Assembly (NCBI RefSeq): GCF_008271655.1 | Contig: NZ_VKKX01000022.1 | Coordinates: 372,001-436,000 of the forward strand | Length of the DNA: 64,000 bases | Source of the DNA: Gemmobacter caeruleus | GTDB lineage: Bacteria > Pseudomonadota > Alphaproteobacteria > Rhodobacterales > Rhodobacteraceae | Direction: 5' to 3' | Part shown: positions 1-9,585 of the stretch, one piece after another | Layout: the number at the start of each line of letters is the position of its first letter | Position numbering within the stretch: the first letter of the stretch is position 1 | Position numbers and translations under genes: made by a program | The notes under the pieces: model-generated | What the model was told of the DNA's origin: nothing | The model's database searches: none | What the model saw: the letters and a program-made list of their open reading frames with translations, nothing else

Positions 1-183
1 ACGGTGGTGGGTGTGGGCCATGCCGCCAAGCAGCAGATCGACCATATGGTGCGGCTGCATCTGCCGGGCGTCGTGATCGCCGGGCCGGATGCGGCGGACG
101 CGCTGGCGGTGGCGATCTGCCATGCGCATCACTGTCAATCCGGCGGCCGGCTTGAGGCTGCCTTGCGGAGGGCGGCGGGATGA
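1..183 (+). CDS. ruvC: RuvC Holliday junction endonuclease, C-terminal 60 residues (5' end outside window)
   Basis: RuvC is the nuclease that cuts Holliday junctions moved by RuvAB. Only the last 60 codons are present. They read through a [10 protein letters not shown] segment and a MVRLHLPG segment, which match the conserved C-terminal part of RuvC (G-x-G-x-A-x-K-x-Q followed by the M-V-x-x-L helix), and then a short divergent tail. The stop codon TGA overlaps the ATG of ruvA in an ATGA junction, so the two genes are translationally coupled. The identification depends on this short motif stretch and on the ruvA neighbour; together they leave little doubt. Confidence 0.9.
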   Translation, partial: TVVGVGHAAKQQIDHMVRLHLPGVVIAGPDAADALAVAICHAHHCQSGGRLEAALRRAAG

Positions 184-854
184 TCGGCAAGATCTCGGGG
201 CGGCTGGACTGGCGCGGCGCGGATAATGTGCTGATCGACGTGCGCGGCGTGGGCTATATCGTGCATGTCAGCGACCGCACGCTGGCCGCCCTGCCCGGCA
301 TCGGCGAGGCCTGCGCGCTTTATACCGAACTGGTGGTGCGCGAGGATCTGCTGCAACTGATCGGCTTTCCCACCATGCTGGAAAAGGAATGGCATCGCCT
401 GCTGACCACGGTGCAGGGCGTGGGCGCCAAGGCGGCGCTGTCGATCCTGGGCGCGCTCGGCGCCGAGGGGACGGCGCGGGCGATCACGCTGGGCGATGCG
501 CGGGCCATTCAGGCGGCGCCGGGGATCGGGCCGAAAATCGCGCAGCGCGTGGTGCTGGAGCTGAAATCCAAGGCCCCCGCCATCATGGCGCAGGGTGCGG
601 CGCTGCATGCCGAACCCGTGCTGGATGCGGTCATCGAACCCGCCGCCCCCACGCGCCCTGGCCGCAAGGCGGCCGCGCCCCCCGTGGTCGCGCGCGCGGC
701 TTATAGTGCCGATGCGCTGTCGGCGCTGCTCAACCTGGGTTATGGTCAGGCCGATGCGGCGCAGGCCGTGGCGCAGGTTTCGGGCGAACAGCCCGAGGCC
801 GATACCGCCGCCCTGATCCGTCACGCGCTGAAGCTGCTGATGCCACGCAACTGA
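180..854 (+). CDS. ruvA: RuvA, Holliday junction DNA helicase subunit
   Basis: RuvA binds the four-way DNA junction as a tetramer and loads the RuvB motor. The 224-residue product starts MIGKISGRL and shows the N-terminal OB-fold (about residues 1-64), the helix-hairpin-helix region around [14 protein letters not shown] and the second one around [11 protein letters not shown], a flexible Ala/Pro-rich linker near 145-175, and a C-terminal three-helix domain ([18 protein letters not shown]) that contacts RuvB. Length is slightly above the usual 200 because of the linker. The start ATG overlaps the ruvC stop. The usual partner ruvB does not follow directly; htpX lies between. Confidence 0.97.
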   Translation: MIGKISGRLDWRGADNVLIDVRGVGYIVHVSDRTLAALPGIGEACALYTELVVREDLLQLIGFPTMLEKEWHRLLTTVQGVGAKAALSILGALGAEGTARAITLGDARAIQAAPGIGPKIAQRVVLELKSKAPAIMAQGAALHAEPVLDAVIEPAAPTRPGRKAAAPPVVARAAYSADALSALLNLGYGQADAAQAVAQVSGEQPEADTAALIRHALKLLMPRN

Positions 855-909
855 CCGCCCCCTTGTCGCGCCGGGCCCTGCTGCCAATATTCACCGCAGG
901 AGGTGCCCG

Positions 910-1794
910 ATGACCGGATATTTCAAGACAGCCCTGCTGATGGCGGCGATGACCGCGCTGTTCATGGCGGCGGGGGCGCTGATCGGCGGGACAACCGGGG
1001 CGGTGATCGCGCTGGTCATCGCGGGGGCGATGAACCTGATGACCTGGTGGGGCAGCGACAAGGCCGTGCTGTCGATGACCGGCGCACGGCTGGTGACGGC
1101 GCAGACCGCGCCCGAATTCGTGTATCTGGTCAATGATCTGGCCGACCGCGCCGGCATGCCGCGCCCGGCAATCTATGTGATCGACAGCGATCAGCCCAAT
1201 GCCTTTGCCGCCGGCCGCGACCCGCAGAATGCCGCCGTGGCGGCCTCGACCGGGTTGTTGCAGCGCCTGACCCGCGACGAGATCGCCGGGGTCATGGCGC
1301 ATGAGCTGGCCCATATCCGCAATCGTGACACGTTGATCATGACGATCACCGCCACCATGGCCGGCGCCATCGGCATGCTGGGCAATTTCGCCTTTTTCTT
1401 TGGCGGCAACCGCGACCGCGAGGGCGGCTTTCTGGGCGCGCTGCTGGTGATGATCTTTGCGCCGCTGGCCGCCGCCATCGTGCAAATGGCCATTTCGCGG
1501 TCGCGCGAATATGAGGCCGACCGGGGCGGGGCCGAAATCAGCGGCGCGCCGCTGGCGCTGGCCTCGGCGCTGCGCAAGATCGACCATTACGCGCGCGGCA
1601 TCGACAACCGGCAGGCCGAGGCGAACCCCGCGCTTGCGCATATGTTCATCATCAATCCGCTGCATGGGCAGGCCCGCGACGCGCTGTTTTCCACCCATCC
1701 GAACACCGAGAACCGCATTGCCGCGCTGGTCGCCATGGCCGAGGCCGGCGGCGGGCAGAGCCGCGCGACCTCCATCCCGCGCGTGCGGCGCTGA
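910..1794 (+). CDS. htpX: HtpX, membrane-bound M48 zinc metalloprotease
   Basis: HtpX is an inner-membrane protease that degrades misfolded membrane proteins. The 294-residue product has two N-terminal hydrophobic segments (about residues 7-45), the zinc motif HELAH at 131-135 with the catalytic Glu, two more membrane segments at about 143-193, and the third zinc ligand region EYEAD at about 200-204. Length matches the family. An AGGAGG-type ribosome site precedes the ATG by about 6 bases. It lies on the same strand between ruvA (55 bp upstream) and ruvB (52 bp downstream), which splits the normal ruvCAB set. The C-terminal tail after residue 270 is short and basic. Confidence 0.95.
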   Translation: MTGYFKTALLMAAMTALFMAAGALIGGTTGAVIALVIAGAMNLMTWWGSDKAVLSMTGARLVTAQTAPEFVYLVNDLADRAGMPRPAIYVIDSDQPNAFAAGRDPQNAAVAASTGLLQRLTRDEIAGVMAHELAHIRNRDTLIMTITATMAGAIGMLGNFAFFFGGNRDREGGFLGALLVMIFAPLAAAIVQMAISRSREYEADRGGAEISGAPLALASALRKIDHYARGIDNRQAEANPALAHMFIINPLHGQARDALFSTHPNTENRIAALVAMAEAGGGQSRATSIPRVRR

Positions 1795-1846
1795 GGGGAC
1801 CGCGGCAAGGCTTGCCAAATCGGGCGCGTTCGGCAATTGTTCCGCC

Positions 1847-2872
1847 ATGACGCAATCCGACCCCACGCTTCGCCCCGACCGCCTGCCCGAGGATGCCGAC
1901 CGCGCCTTGCGCCCGCAGGTGCTGGAGGATTTCGTGGGCCAGGCCGAGGCGCGGGCGAACCTGCGCATCTTCATCGAAAGCGCCCGCATCCGGTGCGAGG
2001 CGATGGATCACACGCTGTTCCATGGCCCGCCCGGTCTGGGCAAGACGACGCTGGCGCAGATCATGGCGCGCGAGCTGGGCGTGGGGTTTCGCATGACCTC
2101 GGGGCCGGTGCTGGCGAAACCCGGCGATCTGGCGGCGATCCTGACCAATCTGGAACCGCGCGACGTGCTGTTCATCGACGAGATCCACCGCCTTTCCCCC
2201 GTGGTGGAGGAGGTGCTCTATCCGGCGATGGAGGATTTCGCGCTGGATCTGGTGATCGGCGAAGGCCCGGCGGCGCGCACCGTACGGATCGACCTTCAGC
2301 CCTTCACGCTGGTCGGCGCCACCACGCGGCTGGGCCTTTTGACCACGCCGCTGCGCGACCGTTTCGGCATCCCGACCCGGCTTCAGTTCTATACCGAGGA
2401 CGAGCTGGATCATATCGTGACCCGGGGCGCGCGCCTTTTGGGGATTGACCCGCTGCCCGATGGCACGCGCGAGATTGCCCGCCGCGCGCGCGGCACGCCA
2501 CGCATCGCCGGCCGGCTGCTCCGCCGGGTGGTTGATTTCGTCACGGTCGAGGGCGATGGCCGGCTGACCCGTGCGATTGCCGACAAGGCGCTGACCCGCA
2601 TGGGGGTCGATCATCTGGGGCTTGATGGGGCTGACCGCCGCTACATGTTGCTGCTGGCCGAAAATTATGGCGGCGGGCCGGTGGGGGTGGAAACCATCGC
2701 CGCCGCCCTGTCGGAAAGCCGCGACGCCATCGAGGAGGTGATCGAACCTTACCTCTTGCAACAGGGCCTGATCCAGCGCACCCCGCGCGGGCGGATGCTG
2801 GCGGCAAAGGCCTGGCGCCATATCGGGCTGGAGCCGCCCAAGGCGCCGGCGCAGGGCGGGTTGTTCGATTAA
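1847..2872 (+). CDS. ruvB: RuvB, Holliday junction branch migration ATPase
   Basis: RuvB is the hexameric AAA+ motor that drives branch migration with RuvA. The frame is open far upstream, but homology begins at the ATG at 1847 ([19 protein letters not shown]), giving 341 residues, the normal size. Visible are Walker A GPPGLGKT (60-67), Walker B with DEIH (111-114), the GATTR sensor region, and the C-terminal winged helix with the basic end RTPRGRMLA. The stop overlaps the 3' end of the convergent permease gene by 4 bp. No strong Shine-Dalgarno is visible, and the 52 bp before it carry an inverted pair TTGCC/GGCAA, which could be a promoter element. Confidence 0.97.
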   Translation: MTQSDPTLRPDRLPEDADRALRPQVLEDFVGQAEARANLRIFIESARIRCEAMDHTLFHGPPGLGKTTLAQIMARELGVGFRMTSGPVLAKPGDLAAILTNLEPRDVLFIDEIHRLSPVVEEVLYPAMEDFALDLVIGEGPAARTVRIDLQPFTLVGATTRLGLLTTPLRDRFGIPTRLQFYTEDELDHIVTRGARLLGIDPLPDGTREIARRARGTPRIAGRLLRRVVDFVTVEGDGRLTRAIADKALTRMGVDHLGLDGADRRYMLLLAENYGGGPVGVETIAAALSESRDAIEEVIEPYLLQQGLIQRTPRGRMLAAKAWRHIGLEPPKAPAQGGLFD

Positions 2873-3705
2873 AGCCGGGTGACGATCACGCCCGCCACGA
2901 TCAGCACCGCCGCCATGGCCTTGTCGCGCGTCATGCGTTCGCCAAAGGCCAGCCAGCCGATCAGCACCGCGAACAGGATCGAGGTCTCGCGCAGCGCGGC
3001 GACGACCGCAATCGGGGCCACGGTCATCGCCCAGATCGAAATGGCATAGGCCCCGTAAGAGGCCAGCGAGGCAAAGCTGCCCACCACCCAGGCACGCGGC
3101 GCGCGCGGCACCACCCCGGGCCCGCGCCAGAGCAGGCTGCCCAGCGTGAAGATCAGCCCATCGGCCACAAAGACCCAGGCGACATAGCTGACCGCATCGC
3201 CCGAGACGCGGGCGCCCAGCCCGTCCAGCATCGTATAGGTCGCCGTCGCCGCCGCCGAGCCAAGCGCGAAGGGGATCAGATGCCGGCTTTCACCATCGGT
3301 GAACACCCCCCGCGCCATCAGCGCGATGCCACAGGCCAGAAGGGCGATGCCGGCATATTGCGCGCCGGTGATCGCGTCATTCAGTATGACCGCCCCGACC
3401 AGCGCCACCGCCAGCGGCGCCGCCCCGCGCGCCAGCGGGTAGACCCGGCTCAGATCGCCCCGGTCATAGGCAAAGACCAGAAAGGTCTTGTAAAAGAAAT
3501 GCGTGCAGCCCGCCGCGATGACCCAGGGCCAGGCCTCGGTGTTCATCGGCGCGCGGGGCAGCGCGATGGCGAGGCCGATCGGCACCTCGGCCACCGACAG
3601 GATCACCATCGCCCCCACCCGCGAGGTGCCGATCTTGATCAGCGCATTCCACAGCGCGTGCAGGAACGCCGCGCCCAGAACCGCCAGAAGCACCCAGAGT
3701 GTCAC
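2869..3705 (-). CDS. DMT-superfamily permease (EamA-type)
   Basis: This is a 278-residue integral membrane protein with about ten hydrophobic segments in two repeated halves of five, the pattern of EamA drug/metabolite transporters. Clear segments are [20 protein letters not shown] at the N-terminus, [20 protein letters not shown] at mid-length, and [20 protein letters not shown] with FGERM near the end; the -W-N- in the first helix and the E-R motif before the last helix are typical. The substrate cannot be read from the sequence. It is convergent with ruvB (4 bp overlap of the ends) and stands 76 bp upstream of ogt on the same strand. Confidence 0.88.
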   Translation of the reverse strand: MTLWVLLAVLGAAFLHALWNALIKIGTSRVGAMVILSVAEVPIGLAIALPRAPMNTEAWPWVIAAGCTHFFYKTFLVFAYDRGDLSRVYPLARGAAPLAVALVGAVILNDAITGAQYAGIALLACGIALMARGVFTDGESRHLIPFALGSAAATATYTMLDGLGARVSGDAVSYVAWVFVADGLIFTLGSLLWRGPGVVPRAPRAWVVGSFASLASYGAYAISIWAMTVAPIAVVAALRETSILFAVLIGWLAFGERMTRDKAMAAVLIVAGVIVTRL

Positions 3706-3781
3706 GCCCGCGCCCCGCTGTTTTGCCCCATGGGTAGGGCGTCGCGGCGGGTTTGGCTATGCGGAAAGCGACCAGACCCTG

Positions 3782-4225
3782 TCAGATCAGCAAACCCGCC
3801 GCCCCTTCGTGGCGCAGCAGGGCCACCTTGGTCTCGACCCCGCCCGGCGCGGAAAACCCGCCCAGCCTGTTGCGCCCCAGCACCCGGTGGCAGGGGATGA
3901 TCAGCGGCAGCGGATTGGCGCCACAGGCCTGCCCGACCGCCTGCGCCGGGGCGCCGATTGCGCGCGCGATGTCGCCATAGCTGCGGGTTTCGCCAAAGGG
4001 GATGGCGGCCATGGCCCGGCGCACCGCCGCATGCAGCCCCTGCCCCCAGTCCAGCGGCAGGTCAAAGCCGCGCGGGTCCCCGGCGAAATAGGCCGCAAGC
4101 TGGCGCAGCCCCTCGGCCACCAGCGGCGTGGCGGGGCCATCGCCGGCATGCCAGTCAAGCGCGATCAGAACACCGTCCCTTTCACGCAGCGAGACCGGAC
4201 CAAAGGGTGTCTCAAGCCGGTTCAT
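3782..4225 (-). CDS. ogt: Methylated-DNA--protein-cysteine S-methyltransferase (Ogt/AGT)
   Basis: This enzyme removes alkyl groups from O6 of guanine by transfer to its own cysteine. The 147-residue protein has the active-site PCHRV motif at 111-115 (acceptor Cys112) and the DNA-recognition helix ETRSYGDIARAIG at about 79-91; the following GRNRLGGFSAPGGVETK is the usual conserved segment. No Ada-type N-terminal domain is present, so it is the constitutive Ogt-like form. The start ATG overlaps the stop of the upstream P1 peptidase gene by 4 bp, indicating coupled translation. Its 3' end carries a CAAACCCGCCG sequence (3791-3801) that is the inverse of one at 3745-3755, which could form a hairpin in the mRNA tail. 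Confidence 0.95.
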   Translation of the reverse strand: MNRLETPFGPVSLRERDGVLIALDWHAGDGPATPLVAEGLRQLAAYFAGDPRGFDLPLDWGQGLHAAVRRAMAAIPFGETRSYGDIARAIGAPAQAVGQACGANPLPLIIPCHRVLGRNRLGGFSAPGGVETKVALLRHEGAAGLLI

Positions 4226-5193
4226 GCCGCCCCCCTTGCGATCCGCAGGCCCCGCACCTGTGCCGGCCGATCCGCTGTCGCGTCATGGCCCGTCATATCC
4301 CCGGCCATCAGTAGCGCGTTCAGGATCGCCTCCTCGGTCGTCTCGATCACCGCCTCGAACAGGGGCGAACAGGCGGCATTGTCCAGATCGCCGCGCGCGG
4401 TCGCAAAGGCCAGCGCATAATCGCCCGACCCGTTCGACAAGGCCGATCCCGTGCGCGCCAGCCCGGCAAAGCTGCGGCTGGCCATTCGGGTCAGATTGCG
4501 CGATGACAGGGGCGCGTCGGTCGCGATCACGATCACGATCGACCCGTCGGCATCGGCCTGCGGGCTGTGCCAGACCTGCCCGTCGATACGCAGCACCCCG
4601 CCATAATTCGCCTGCACCAGCACACCCAGCCGATGCGGCCCGACAAGACGCGAGGCGGTGCCGATCCCGCCTTTCAGCCCGAAACACACCGTGCCGGTGC
4701 CCGCGCCAACAGCGCCTTCGGCCACCGGGCCGGGCGCAGCCGCCGTCAGGGCAGCGCGCATCTCGGCCAGCGTGGGCCGCGCCGCGCGGATGTCGTTCAG
4801 CCGCCCGTCATTGGTTTCCCCCACCACGGCATTGACCGACGTCACACGCTCATTTCCCGGCTGGGCAAGGGTATGGACGATCAGCGCCTCCATCCCTCGG
4901 CCCACGGCCAGCGTATTGGTCAGCAGGATCGGCGTTTCCAGCTCGCCCAGTTCCTGCACCTGCGTGCTGCCGGCAAATTTGCCAAATCCGTTCAGCACCG
5001 CAAAGCCCGCCGGCACGCGGTCGCGAAACAGGTTGCCGCCATGCGGCAGGATCGCCGTCGCGCCGGTGCGTGTGCGCGCGCCCTCGATCAGCGTGACATG
5101 GCCGACCCGCACCCCGGCGACATCGGTGATCGCGTTCAGCGGGCCGGGTTCATACTGGCCGATGGTCAGGCCAAGGTCACGGGCGCGGGGCAT
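4222..5193 (-). CDS. P1-family peptidase (DmpA-like L-aminopeptidase/D-esterase)
   Basis: The 323-residue product begins with GLTIGQYEPGPLNAITDVAG and continues with VRVGHVTL, the characteristic opening of the S58/P1 family, Ntn-fold aminopeptidases that mature by self-cleavage into two chains. Other family-typical segments are VLNGFGKFAGSTQVQELG, ETPILLTNTLAVG, VVGETNDGRLND and GAVGAGTGTVCFGLKGGIGT. The second chain should begin after the NGSGDYALAFAT region near residue 250. There is no signal peptide, so it is probably cytoplasmic. It overlaps ogt by 4 bp and starts 12 bp downstream of the LysR gene, so these three minus-strand genes may share a transcript. Physiological substrate unknown. 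Confidence 0.9.
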   Translation of the reverse strand: MPRARDLGLTIGQYEPGPLNAITDVAGVRVGHVTLIEGARTRTGATAILPHGGNLFRDRVPAGFAVLNGFGKFAGSTQVQELGELETPILLTNTLAVGRGMEALIVHTLAQPGNERVTSVNAVVGETNDGRLNDIRAARPTLAEMRAALTAAAPGPVAEGAVGAGTGTVCFGLKGGIGTASRLVGPHRLGVLVQANYGGVLRIDGQVWHSPQADADGSIVIVIATDAPLSSRNLTRMASRSFAGLARTGSALSNGSGDYALAFATARGDLDNAACSPLFEAVIETTEEAILNALLMAGDMTGHDATADRPAQVRGLRIARGAA

Positions 5194-5205
5194 GGCGGGT
5201 TCCTT

Positions 5206-6063
5206 TCACGGCAGGGCCTCGGCAAAGGTGGCGCGCAGGCAATCGGTCAGGGCATTGAGCGCCGCCCCCTCGGCCGCTGGGTGGCGATGCAGCATGAGGC
5301 ATGACGCATCGACCAGCGGAAAGCCATCCACCTCGGTCAATTCGCGGCAGCCTTCGGGGATGGTGCTGCGCGCCAGCGCGACGACGGCCAGACCGCTGCG
5401 CAGCGCCGCCCAGAAGCCGGGCGTGGTGTTGCACAGAAAGGCCGGGCGATAGACGATGCCCCGCCGCTCCAGCCCGCCCAACATGCGCTGCGCGCACCAG
5501 TCGCTGTCGAAATAGGCCGCGACCGGCAGCGGGTGGCGCAGATGCTGGTTGTGCCGGGTCGATGTCACCCAGACTGTCGGATCAAGCGCCAGCAGCTCGC
5601 CCTGACCCGGCGGGCCGCCCGCATCAAAGACCACGGCAAGGTCGAGTTCGCCCCGGTCCAGCGCGGCAAGGCTGGGCCGGGAATAATCGCTGCGCACCGT
5701 CACCTCGACCTGCGGGAAAAGCGGGCTGAACCGGCCCAGGATCGCCGGCAGCAGCGTTTCGCAATATTCCGGCGGCAAGCCCACACGCAGCGGCCGGGGC
5801 GCCGGGCTGTCGCAGAGATCGCGGCGCGCGGCCTCCAGCGTGGCCAGCACCTGCCGGGCATGGGGCAACAGCCGCAGCCCCGCCGGGGTCAGTGCCACGC
5901 CGCGCGGCAGACGATGGAACAGCGGCTGACCCAGGGCCTCTTCCAGCCGGCGCAACTGCATGCTGACCGCCGATTGCGTGCGCCCCAGCCGGTCGGCAGC
6001 GGCGGTGACACTCCCGGCCTCGGCCAGTGCGAGAAAGCTGCGCATCAGATCGCTGTCCAGCAT
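5206..6063 (-). CDS. LysR-family transcriptional regulator
   Basis: The 285-residue protein has the N-terminal winged helix-turn-helix of LysR regulators: SFLALAEAGSVTAAADRLG followed by RTQSAVSMQLRRLEEALGQP (about residues 9-48) and LFHRLPRGVALTPAG. The remainder (about 90-285) is a two-lobed co-inducer domain starting RPLRVGLPPEYCE. It lies immediately upstream of the P1 peptidase and ogt on the same strand and is divergent from the DUF1127-type gene, separated by 99 bp, so it may control either side. The domain style resembles regulators of small-molecule catabolism, but no ligand can be assigned. Confidence 0.92.
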   Translation of the reverse strand: MLDSDLMRSFLALAEAGSVTAAADRLGRTQSAVSMQLRRLEEALGQPLFHRLPRGVALTPAGLRLLPHARQVLATLEAARRDLCDSPAPRPLRVGLPPEYCETLLPAILGRFSPLFPQVEVTVRSDYSRPSLAALDRGELDLAVVFDAGGPPGQGELLALDPTVWVTSTRHNQHLRHPLPVAAYFDSDWCAQRMLGGLERRGIVYRPAFLCNTTPGFWAALRSGLAVVALARSTIPEGCRELTEVDGFPLVDASCLMLHRHPAAEGAALNALTDCLRATFAEALP

Positions 6064-6162
6064 CGCCGCCCCATGGCATCAGAATTTCAGATGGGAACCA
6101 TCATATCTATTCGCTCGATTCATGTCCACGCAGATGCGATCCTGACCGGACCGGAGGATGAC

Positions 6163-6381
6163 ATGACCCTGATCCAGTTCCTGCACCATATCCTGCGCCA
6201 GCAGGCCGACGGACGCGCCGCCCGCATCGCCCTTGGCCGGTTGCTGGCCAAACCCGACGATCACCTGATCGCCGATATCGGCCTGACCCGCGCCGAGGTG
6301 GAGGCGCTGCACAGACAAGGGGGCGAGCCTGCGGCCCGCCCCCCGAAAGACGATCTCACCCCCTGTCGCGGCGGCGCCTAG
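6163..6381 (+). CDS. DUF1127-type small protein
   Basis: The 72-residue product carries the DUF1127 signature near its middle: RAARIALGRLLAKPDDHLIA followed by DIGLTRAEVEAL. Proteins of this short, basic, alphaproteobacterial family include some that bind RNA and influence phosphate and carbon metabolism; the function of this one is unknown. A GGAGG-type site stands just before the ATG at 6163. The gene is divergent from the LysR gene and its stop overlaps the ileS stop on the other strand by 4 bp. The C-terminal tail (EPAARPPKDDLTPCRGGA) is unlike the family core and may be variable. Confidence 0.82.
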   Translation: MTLIQFLHHILRQQADGRAARIALGRLLAKPDDHLIADIGLTRAEVEALHRQGGEPAARPPKDDLTPCRGGA

Positions 6382-9317
6382 CCAAGCGCCTCGTTGCAGC
6401 GGGCGCAGGTATGGGCATGTTTGTGGCTGCCCACATCGGGCAGGATCTGCCAGCAACGCGCGCATTTCTCGCCCTCGGCGGTTTCAAACACCACCGCGAT
6501 GCCGGGCAGTTCCGGCAGGCGGAACGCCTCGCCCGGGGCGGGGTCGGCGGTGACCTGAATGCCGCTGGTGATGCAGACCTGCGCGAAATCGACCGAGCGC
6601 AGCGCGGCCAGCATCGCCGGATCCTCGACATGCACCACGGGCGCGGCCTCCAGCGAGGCGCCGATGACCTTGGCGCTGCGCTGCACCTCCAACGCGGCGG
6701 TGACCACACGGCGGGCCTGCCGCACCTGCGCCCATTTCGCCGCCAGCGGCTCATTCAGCCAGTCCTTCGGCGTGTCGGGGAAATCGGCCAGATGCACCGA
6801 AGACCCCGCCTCGGGGAACCGCTCCAGCCAGACCTCCTCGGTGGTGAAGACCAGGATCGGCGCAAGCCAGGTCGTCAGGCGGTGGAACAGGATATCCAGC
6901 ACCGTGCGCGCGGCCCGGCGGCGGATGCTGCCCGGCGCATCGCAATACAGCACGTCCTTGCGGATATCGAAATAGACCGAGGACAGATCGACCGTGCAGA
7001 AGGTGAACAGCTTCTGGAACACGCCCTGGAAATCATAGGCGGCGTAGCCCTTGCGCACCTCGGTATCCAGCTCGGCCAGACGGTGCAGCACCCATTGCTC
7101 CAGCTCCGGCATCTCGGCCGGCGCCAGCCGTTCGGCCTCGGTGAAGCCCGCCAGATTGCCCAGGATATAGCGCATGGTATTGCGCAGCCGGCGATAGCTG
7201 TCGGCCACGCCTTTCAGGATTTCCTTCCCGATGCGCAGATCGACCGTATAGTCGGACAGGGCCACCCAAAGCCGCAGGATATCGGCGCCGTATTCGTCGA
7301 TGACCTGCTGCGGCGCGACCGTATTGCCCAGCGACTTGGACATCTTCATGCCCTTCTCGTCGAGCGTGAAGCCATGGGTCAGCACGCCGCGATAGGGCGC
7401 CCGCCCCTTGGTGCCACAGGCCTGCAAGAGCGAGGAATGGAACCAGCCGCGATGCTGGTCGGTGCCTTCCAGATAGAGGTCCGCCAGCCCGTCGGCGCTG
7501 CCATCGGGCCGGTCGCGCAGCACGAAGGCATGGGTCGATCCGCTGTCGAACCACACATCCAGCACGTCATAGACCTGCTCATAGGCCTCGGGGTCCACGA
7601 TGCCGGCCAGCACCTTTTCCTTGAAGCCCGGCTGATACCAGACATCCGCGCCCTCGGCCTCGAAAGCGGCGATGATGCGGCTGTTGACCTGCGGGTCGCG
7701 CAGCAGGAAATCCGCGTCGGTCGGCCGCGCGCCCTTTTTGGTGAAGCAGGTCAGCGGCACGCCCCAGGCGCGCTGGCGCGACAGAACCCAGTCGGGCCGG
7801 GCTTCGATCATGGAATGCAGGCGGTTGCGGCCCGATACCGGCGTGAACTGCACCAATTGGTCGATCGAATGCAGCGCACGGGTGCGGATCGTCTCGCCAT
7901 AGGTGGAAAGGCCATCTTCCAGCTTGCGGTCGATCGCAGCAAACCATTGCGGCGTGTTGCGATAGATCAGCGGCGCCTTGGACCGCCAGCTATGCGGGTA
8001 GCTGTGCTTCAGCTTGCCCTTGGCAAACAGCGCCCCGGCCCCGTGCAGCGCCTTGATATTGCTGACATTGGCCAGGCCTTCCTTGCCATCGGGATTGATG
8101 ATCGCCTGCCCGCCAAAGACCGGCAGATCGGCGCGATAGCTGCCATCGGCCTCGACATTATAGGTCATCGGCAGGCCGAATTTCAGCCCCATCTGATAGT
8201 CGTCATCACCATGCGACGGCGCGGTATGCACAAAGCCCGTGCCCGCATCATCGGTGACATGATCACCGGGCAACATGGGCACGTCGAAATCCCATTCGCC
8301 GTTTTCGGCGAGGCCACGGTAGGGGTGGGCCAGCGTCAGCCCGGCCAGTTCACCGGCCGCGACATCGCGCACCCGCTCGAACGCCTCGACCTTGCCGGCC
8401 TTCATGACCTCGGCCGCCAGCTTGTCGGCCAGCAGAACCGTCTCGCCGGCCCGCGCGGTCGCGCCCTCGGCGGCGGCGGTCACACGATAGAGCCCATAGG
8501 CCAGTTCCGGCCCGAAAGACACCGCCCGGTTCTGCGGGATGGTCCAGGGCGTCGTGGTCCAGATCACCACCGTCGCCTGCAACAGCTGACTGTCGATGCA
8601 GCCGTCCAGCTGCGGGAAATCCGCCGCCGCGACGACGGGGAAGCGCACCCAGATCATATGGCTGGTATGGTCGTGATATTCGACCTCCGCCTCGGCCAGC
8701 GCGGTCTTTTCGACCGGCGACCACATGACGGGCTTCGATCCCTGATACAGCGCACCATTCATCAGGAATTTCATGAACTCCTCGGCGATCACCGCCTCGG
8801 CATGGTAATCCATGGTGAGGTAAGGGTCGGCCCAGTTGCCGGTCACGCCCAGCCGCTTGAACTCCTCGCGCTGGATGTCGATCCAGCCCTCGGCAAACTT
8901 GCGGCATTCCTGCCGGAAGGCGACGATATCCACATCGTCCTTGTTCAGCCCCTTGGCGCGGTACTGCTCCTCGATCTTCCATTCGATCGGCAGGCCGTGA
9001 CAATCCCAGCCGGGCACATAGCGCGCGTCATGGCCCAGCATCTGCTGGCTGCGCACGATGAAATCCTTGAGGATCTTGTTCAGCGCGTGACCGATATGCA
9101 GATGCCCGTTGGCATAGGGCGGGCCGTCATGCAGCGTAAAGGGCGGGCGGCTGCCATCGGCGGCCTTTTCGCGCAGCCGGTCATAGATGCCGATCCCGGC
9201 CCAGCGGGCCAGCCAGCCGGGTTCACGCTGCGGCAGGCCCGCGCGCATCGGAAAGCCGGTTTCCGGCAGGAAGACGGGGTATTTCAGGTCGGCATTCTCA
9301 GGCGTATCGGCGCACAT
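6378..9317 (-). CDS. ileS: Isoleucyl-tRNA synthetase
   Basis: IleS charges tRNA-Ile and edits valine. The 979-residue protein shows the class I HIGH motif in YANGHLHIGHALN (HIGH at 74-77), the CP1 editing domain with TTPWTIPQNRA, the KMSKS loop near residue 657 (GMKMSKSLGN), the anticodon-binding domain, and a C-terminal zinc ribbon with CARCWQILPDV and HTCARCNEAL. All key motifs are intact and the length is normal for the bacterial type-1 form. A AAGGACG site precedes the ATG. It is transcribed alone; the 5' side carries the dispersed repeat at 9508. An open frame over 1000 codons long runs antisense to it but is only a codon-bias shadow. Confidence 0.98.
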   Translation of the reverse strand: MCADTPENADLKYPVFLPETGFPMRAGLPQREPGWLARWAGIGIYDRLREKAADGSRPPFTLHDGPPYANGHLHIGHALNKILKDFIVRSQQMLGHDARYVPGWDCHGLPIEWKIEEQYRAKGLNKDDVDIVAFRQECRKFAEGWIDIQREEFKRLGVTGNWADPYLTMDYHAEAVIAEEFMKFLMNGALYQGSKPVMWSPVEKTALAEAEVEYHDHTSHMIWVRFPVVAAADFPQLDGCIDSQLLQATVVIWTTTPWTIPQNRAVSFGPELAYGLYRVTAAAEGATARAGETVLLADKLAAEVMKAGKVEAFERVRDVAAGELAGLTLAHPYRGLAENGEWDFDVPMLPGDHVTDDAGTGFVHTAPSHGDDDYQMGLKFGLPMTYNVEADGSYRADLPVFGGQAIINPDGKEGLANVSNIKALHGAGALFAKGKLKHSYPHSWRSKAPLIYRNTPQWFAAIDRKLEDGLSTYGETIRTRALHSIDQLVQFTPVSGRNRLHSMIEARPDWVLSRQRAWGVPLTCFTKKGARPTDADFLLRDPQVNSRIIAAFEAEGADVWYQPGFKEKVLAGIVDPEAYEQVYDVLDVWFDSGSTHAFVLRDRPDGSADGLADLYLEGTDQHRGWFHSSLLQACGTKGRAPYRGVLTHGFTLDEKGMKMSKSLGNTVAPQQVIDEYGADILRLWVALSDYTVDLRIGKEILKGVADSYRRLRNTMRYILGNLAGFTEAERLAPAEMPELEQWVLHRLAELDTEVRKGYAAYDFQGVFQKLFTFCTVDLSSVYFDIRKDVLYCDAPGSIRRRAARTVLDILFHRLTTWLAPILVFTTEEVWLERFPEAGSSVHLADFPDTPKDWLNEPLAAKWAQVRQARRVVTAALEVQRSAKVIGASLEAAPVVHVEDPAMLAALRSVDFAQVCITSGIQVTADPAPGEAFRLPELPGIAVVFETAEGEKCARCWQILPDVGSHKHAHTCARCNEALG

Positions 9318-9507
9318 CTGCGGGCGTCCTTGATCATCGGTCAGAGAGGGGGGCGGCGCGGCGGCCGCAAAGCACTGGCTTTACCCGGCGGCTCGTCAGC
9401 ACGCCGGGACCGTAATTCGCAGACCCGAAGCCGGGCCGGAATGCTGGCAAATCCTCGTCATGGCGCGCTTATACGCAAGCCCGGCTGGCGGGTCCAGACG
9501 GCTTGCC

Positions 9508-9579
9508 TTTCATCTGTTCGCAAATATCCTCGGGGGGTGAATGGGCCGCCAGGCCCAGAGGGGGGCAGACAGCCCCCCT
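9508..9579 (+). repeat. Dispersed GC-rich repeat, copy A
   Basis: This copy has the block TTTCATCTGTTC, then AAATATCCTCGGGGG, then a 26-base insertion absent from the other copies, then GGGGGGCAGACAGCCCCCC, a self-complementary end able to fold into a hairpin. It lies between the GH25 gene (whose stop is at 9586) and the promoter side of ileS, so it may also end transcription of the GH25 gene. Related copies are at 15884-15930, 19643-19698 and 21691-21744. The conserved 5' block argues that it is a family of related elements and not a set of unrelated terminators. Confidence 0.85.
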
Positions 9580-9585
9580 GCCCGC

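Noticed and set aside
1457-1846. N-terminal extension of RuvB to 471 residues
   Set aside because: The extra 130 residues read through htpX in another frame and have no RuvB homology; the ATG at 1847 gives the normal 341 residues.
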